Assembly (NCBI GenBank): GCA_046048295.1
Contig: JBJOGJ010000056.1
Coordinates: 1 to 17,967, forward strand
Length of the DNA: 17,967 nucleotides
Origin: CBDCWA01 sp046048295
Lineage (GTDB): Bacteria; Pseudomonadota; Alphaproteobacteria; Rhizobiales; Hyphomicrobiaceae
Reading direction: 5' to 3'
Part shown: positions 14,640-17,967 of the stretch, in pieces
Numbering within the stretch: the first letter of the stretch is position 1
How the letters are laid out: every line of letters begins with the position of its first letter
Translations under genes and position numbers: made by a program
Notes under the pieces: model-generated
Told to the model about the DNA's origin: nothing
Databases searched by the model: none
Seen by the model: only the letters and a program-made list of their open reading frames with translations

Positions 14640-15071
14640 CTACTTCTTCGTAGCCGCGGCTGCGGCCTTCGCTTTCGCAGCGACTGCAGTGGCATCTCCG
14701 GCCGCATTCGCCGCAACCTGCTGAGTAGCAGGCGCGCCGGCAGTTGCCGCCTTTGGAGTTATCGTCGAGCACTTGGCCTGATACTCGGCATAGACTTGAT
14801 TCAACTCCGCGACTTTGCCGAGCGAAGCCCGTTTCACGACCACGGTCTTGGATTTACCCGTAGCGGCCTGCTCGACACGACCGACGGTACCTTCCTGCTT
14901 GAGTGTATCGATCTTGGCGGCAAGTGCGACACACGCCGGGTTCACCTTATCTTTTTCCGGAATGGAGGCCGTAGTGAAATTCGCCCCGCCGACCCCCCCG
15001 TCGGCGGCGCATCCTGCCAGCACGAACGAGGTCAGGACGAAGATGGCAGGCACGCAATGCTTGGCGCGCAT
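14640..15071 (-). CDS. Small two-cysteine lipoprotein, paralogue B, with Ala-rich tail
   Basis: A 143-residue predicted lipoprotein. The ATG has GGGAG 7 bases upstream. The lipobox VLAGC places the lipidated residue at Cys21. The core has Cys47 and Cys101 flanking KIDTLKQEG, GRVEQAATGKS and NQVYAEYQAKC, a layout shared with paralogue A. Residues after 103 are a low-complexity Ala/Thr/Lys stretch ending in KAKAAAAATKK, suggesting a flexible basic tail that might contact the cell wall or outer membrane; that role is inferred. No known family is recognised. It lies between pdhC (244 bases away) and paralogue A, on the same strand as the pyruvate dehydrogenase genes. Confidence 0.85.
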   Translation of the reverse strand: MRAKHCVPAIFVLTSFVLAGCAADGGVGGANFTTASIPEKDKVNPACVALAAKIDTLKQEGTVGRVEQAATGKSKTVVVKRASLGKVAELNQVYAEYQAKCSTITPKAATAGAPATQQVAANAAGDATAVAAKAKAAAAATKK

Positions 15072-15315
15072 AGAGAGTCTCCCGTTGCATGGGCTTGGCC
15101 GAATACCAGCTAAGCGCTCGACTCACACGATTACTTCCCTCTCCTCGCAGTAGGAGCAGCGAAGCGAGCCGGCAACCTCAGGGGAATACACTATCCAAAG
15201 CGAAATTCGGGCCGCCTGCCCCCGCAGAGCGCAAAAGTTCTGTGCGTGACTGAACTAACACAATCCAGTGACTGCATCGGCCGGTAAGTCGTGCTAACCG
15301 CAAGCCGCGGAGGCC

Positions 15316-16650
15316 TCAGACCAGCATCCGCACCGGATCCTCAATCAAAGCCTTGAACGCGTTGAGGAGTTGTGCGCCAAGCGCACCGTCGACGACACGG
15401 TGATCGCACGAGAGCGTGCATGCCATGACCGTCGCCACCTCGATCGTGTCGTCGACCACGATCGGCTTCTTCTGCCCTGCCCCAACCGCGAGAATGGTCG
15501 CATGGGGCGGATTGATCACCGCATCGAAACTCTCGATACCGTACATGCCGAGATTGGAGATCGACGTGGTCCCGCCCTGGTACTCGTGAGGCGCCAGCCG
15601 GCGATTGCGAGCACGTGCCGCAAGGTCTTTCATCTCGTTGGAAATCTCGCCGAGCGTCTTGAGTTCTGCATGGCGTATGACCGGCGTGAACAGCCCTCCC
15701 TCGATCGCCACAGCAACCCCAACGTCGGAATGGCGGTGGCGCAGCATTCCCTGCTCCGTCCACGTAGCATTTGCGCCGGGGACCTGCTGCAACGCGAGCG
15801 CCAGCGCCTTGATGATGAAATCGTTGACCGACAGCTTGAACGCCCTTGGCCCTTCCTTCGGTGCCGCCGCATTGATGCGCTCTCGCGCTTGCAACAACTG
15901 GTCCAGCCTGCAATCGATGTTGAGATAGAAGTGCGGCACCGTCTGTTTCGACTGGGTAAGCCGCTGAGCGATGATACGACGCATGCCGTCGTGTGGCACG
16001 ACATCGAACGTACCCTGTTCATAAAGGGCCATGATCTGCTTGTCGGGCATCGCCTCGACACTCATGCCCGCGCGCTCCAGCGCCCCGCTCGTCGTGGCGA
16101 CCGCAGTGCCGCCCTGTCCCGTTTTCGCCGCCGCCTCGACATCGCTCTTCACGACCCGGCCGTGTGGCCCCGATCCTGAGATCCGCGCGATATCCAGCCC
16201 CTGAGTCTTGGCGAGCCGTCGGGCCAGAGGTGACGCAAAAATCCTGCCGCCACCGGAGACGGTTTTGTTGGCGTGACCGTTTCCTCTGGAGGTGCCCGTC
16301 GATGCCCCCTGTCCGGCAGGCCCGGCTGCCATCTCCGGCACTGGCGCCTGAGCTGGCGCACCGGCAGCCGGCGCCTTCGCACCCGCCGCGGCGGCAGACA
16401 TGTCCTCGCCTTCCTCCGCCAGCACCGCAATGAGCTGGTTGACCTTGACGCCTTCCGTGCCTTCCGCGACGAGCAGTTTCGCAACCCTGCCCTCGTCGAT
16501 AGCCTCGACCTCCATCGTCGCCTTGTCCGTTTCGATCTCGGCGATCACGTCACCCGACTTGACGCCATCACCCTCTTTAACGAGCCAGCGGGCAAGTTTG
16601 CCTTCTTCCATGGTCGGCGACAGCGCGGGCATCAAGATGTTGATCGGCAT
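15316..16650 (-). CDS. pdhC: Pyruvate dehydrogenase E2, dihydrolipoamide acetyltransferase
   Basis: A 444-residue core subunit of the pyruvate dehydrogenase complex that transfers acetyl groups from lipoyl arms to coenzyme A. Residues 1-80 are one lipoyl domain, with the lipoylated Lys43 in ETDKATME. An Ala/Pro-rich linker covers about 84-125. The peripheral subunit-binding domain is at about 136-172 (FASPLARRLAKTQG, ISGSGPHGRVVKSDVE), and the catalytic domain runs from about 205 to the end with the active-site His417 and Asp421 in DHRVVDG. One lipoyl domain, as usual in alphaproteobacteria, is supplemented by another on PdhB. The gene lies 142 bases after pdhB. The sequence favours the pyruvate rather than the 2-oxoglutarate complex because pdhB is adjacent. 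Confidence 0.97.
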   Translation of the reverse strand: MPINILMPALSPTMEEGKLARWLVKEGDGVKSGDVIAEIETDKATMEVEAIDEGRVAKLLVAEGTEGVKVNQLIAVLAEEGEDMSAAAAGAKAPAAGAPAQAPVPEMAAGPAGQGASTGTSRGNGHANKTVSGGGRIFASPLARRLAKTQGLDIARISGSGPHGRVVKSDVEAAAKTGQGGTAVATTSGALERAGMSVEAMPDKQIMALYEQGTFDVVPHDGMRRIIAQRLTQSKQTVPHFYLNIDCRLDQLLQARERINAAAPKEGPRAFKLSVNDFIIKALALALQQVPGANATWTEQGMLRHRHSDVGVAVAIEGGLFTPVIRHAELKTLGEISNEMKDLAARARNRRLAPHEYQGGTTSISNLGMYGIESFDAVINPPHATILAVGAGQKKPIVVDDTIEVATVMACTLSCDHRVVDGALGAQLLNAFKALIEDPVRMLV

Positions 16651-16792
16651 GGCGGATGGAGTTCCTAGGTCTTGTCGGTTGGTTCGGCGGGATCGTCAGT
16701 CGCAGTTTCGGCAGCTTGGAAGAAAGAAGGCCCCATCGCAGCCCGGGTCTTTCAATCAATGCCGCACTTCGGCTGACTGCAACTACCTCTCG

Positions 16793-17967
16793 CTATCTGT
16801 AGCAGACATCCTTCGCGGCCTTGTAGACTTGCTCTGCGTTGGGCAGCGCCAGCTTCTCGAGGTTCGCAGCATATGGCATCGGCACGTCGGCGCCGGATAT
16901 CTTCGCTGGCGGCGCATCCAGGTAGTCGAAGCAATGGATGGCCACCTGCGAGCAGATCTCGGCGCCAATCGAACAAACCGGCCACGACTCCTCGACCGTT
17001 ACCAAGCGGTTCGTCTTCCGAACCGACGCGAAAACCGTCTCGTAGTCGATCGGCCTCAGCGTCCTGAGGTCGATCACCTCCGCTTCGATACCTTCGCCTG
17101 CGAGCTTCTCGGCAGCCTCTAGCGCATAGACCAAGCCCCGCGAGAATGAAACAATCGTGACATGGTCGCCCGCCCGCGCTATCCGCGCCTTTCCGATCGG
17201 GATCAACCAATCATCGATCACAGGCACTTCACCGGACTGCCCATAGAGGATCTCGTTCTCGAGACAGATCACCGGATTGGGATCACGGATCGCACTCTTC
17301 AGTAGCCCCTTGGCGTCCGCCGGATTGGATGGCGCGATCACCTTTAGACCCGGCACATGGGCATACCATGCCGAATACTCCTGCGAGTGCTGCGCTGCGA
17401 CACGCGCTGCCGCACCGTTCGGCCCGCGAAAGACAATCGGCGCACCCATCTGGCCACCCGACATGTAGAGCGTCTTCGCAGCCGAATTTATGATCTGGTC
17501 GATGGCCTGCATCGCGAAGTTCCACGTCATGAACTCGACGATCGGCTTGAGCCCGGCCATCGCGGCTCCGACGCCGACACCGGTAAAGCCTTGCTCCGTA
17601 ATCGGCGTATCGATGATGCGCTTATCGCCAAACTCCTCTAGAAGGCCCTGACTCACCTTATAGGCACCCTGGTACTGCGCGACTTCCTCACCCATAAGCA
17701 GCACGTCAGGATCGCGCCGCATCTCCTCCGCCATCGCATCGCGCAGCGCCTCGCGCATCGTGATGGTCTGGAACTGCGTGCCGGCTGGCAACTCCATGTC
17801 GTCGGGCACGCTCTGCTGCGGCGGACCAGCTGTTGCAGCCTTCCCACTCTCCGACACCGCAGCCACAGGTGAGGCACTGCCGTTGTTTCGCGGCGCCTGC
17901 ATCGCAGATGCGTCTTCGCCATCCGCCAGGATGGTCGCAATTGGCGTGTTGACTTTCACACCCTGCG
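16793..17967 (-). CDS. pdhB: Pyruvate dehydrogenase E1 beta subunit with N-terminal lipoyl domain (5' end outside window)
   Basis: The reading frame runs off the right edge, giving about 390 visible residues. The first ones (QGVKVNTPIATILADGEDA) are the end of a lipoyl domain, whose lipoylated lysine would lie beyond the window. A flexible linker rich in Ala, Ser and Pro follows for about 50 residues. The transketolase-like E1-beta domain begins near ITMREALRDAMAEEM. It includes MGEEVAQYQGAYKV, DTPITEQGFTG, RGPNGAAARVAAQHSQ and the C-terminal domain EVIDLRTLRPID. An in-frame GTG at 17959 should not be taken as the start, because the lipoyl sequence continues upstream. E1 decarboxylates pyruvate with thiamine diphosphate and reductively acetylates the lipoyl arms. 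The pdhA gene would be expected just beyond the right edge. Confidence 0.95.
   Translation of the reverse strand, partial: QGVKVNTPIATILADGEDASAMQAPRNNGSASPVAAVSESGKAATAGPPQQSVPDDMELPAGTQFQTITMREALRDAMAEEMRRDPDVLLMGEEVAQYQGAYKVSQGLLEEFGDKRIIDTPITEQGFTGVGVGAAMAGLKPIVEFMTWNFAMQAIDQIINSAAKTLYMSGGQMGAPIVFRGPNGAAARVAAQHSQEYSAWYAHVPGLKVIAPSNPADAKGLLKSAIRDPNPVICLENEILYGQSGEVPVIDDWLIPIGKARIARAGDHVTIVSFSRGLVYALEAAEKLAGEGIEAEVIDLRTLRPIDYETVFASVRKTNRLVTVEESWPVCSIGAEICSQVAIHCFDYLDAPPAKISGADVPMPYAANLEKLALPNAEQVYKAAKDVCYR

Noticed and set aside
15072..15315. Gap between pdhC and lipoprotein B examined for small genes, tRNA or repeats
   Set aside because: No tRNA-like cloverleaf, plausible small gene or convincing terminator seen; only a weak CCGC/GCGG stem on the - strand just after the pdhC stop.

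Overview
The window looks like core chromosome from a GC-rich alphaproteobacterium, most likely of the order Hyphomicrobiales (Rhizobiales). The grounds are the E1-beta subunit of pyruvate dehydrogenase (PDH), which carries an N-terminal lipoyl domain, the alphaproteobacterial N-terminus of LipA, a Coq10-type protein, a MetRS without a zinc knuckle, and familiar gene neighbourhoods. The assignment rests on recalled family knowledge, not on a search. There are no tRNAs, rRNAs, insertion sequences, integrases, CRISPR arrays or phage genes.

Left block, + strand (1-2970): the last 63 codons of purF; a secreted TAXI-like solute-binding protein with a C-terminal tail of three 11-residue repeats; a short-chain dehydrogenase/reductase; and an Sfp-type phosphopantetheinyl transferase. 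The last two are 4 bases apart and probably co-transcribed.

Right block, - strand (17967 down to 2976): sixteen genes all point left. In transcription order they are pdhB (5' end outside the window), pdhC, two related small lipoproteins, lpdA, two related GlsB/YeaQ/YmgE-type membrane proteins, lipA, a coq10/ratA-like gene, rlpA, a D,D-carboxypeptidase, tmk, holB, metG, tatD and a metallo-beta-lactamase-fold hydrolase. The two blocks converge, with stop codons 5 bases apart.

The themes fit together. PdhB, PdhC and LpdA are parts of the pyruvate dehydrogenase complex, and LipA makes the lipoyl cofactor used by the lipoyl domains of PdhB and PdhC. RlpA and the carboxypeptidase remodel peptidoglycan. 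Tmk, HolB, MetG, TatD and the metallohydrolase form a tight housekeeping run for nucleotide supply, replication and translation.

Most of the window is ordinary. I did not find an undescribed defence or mobile system. The parts most worth a second look are the orphan TAXI-like protein with its hendecad tail, and the pair of paralogous two-cysteine lipoproteins inside the pyruvate dehydrogenase region. Lesser points are the tandem GlsB-type pair, several strong GC hairpins without U-tracts, and a palindrome beside a perfect -35 box upstream of lipA.
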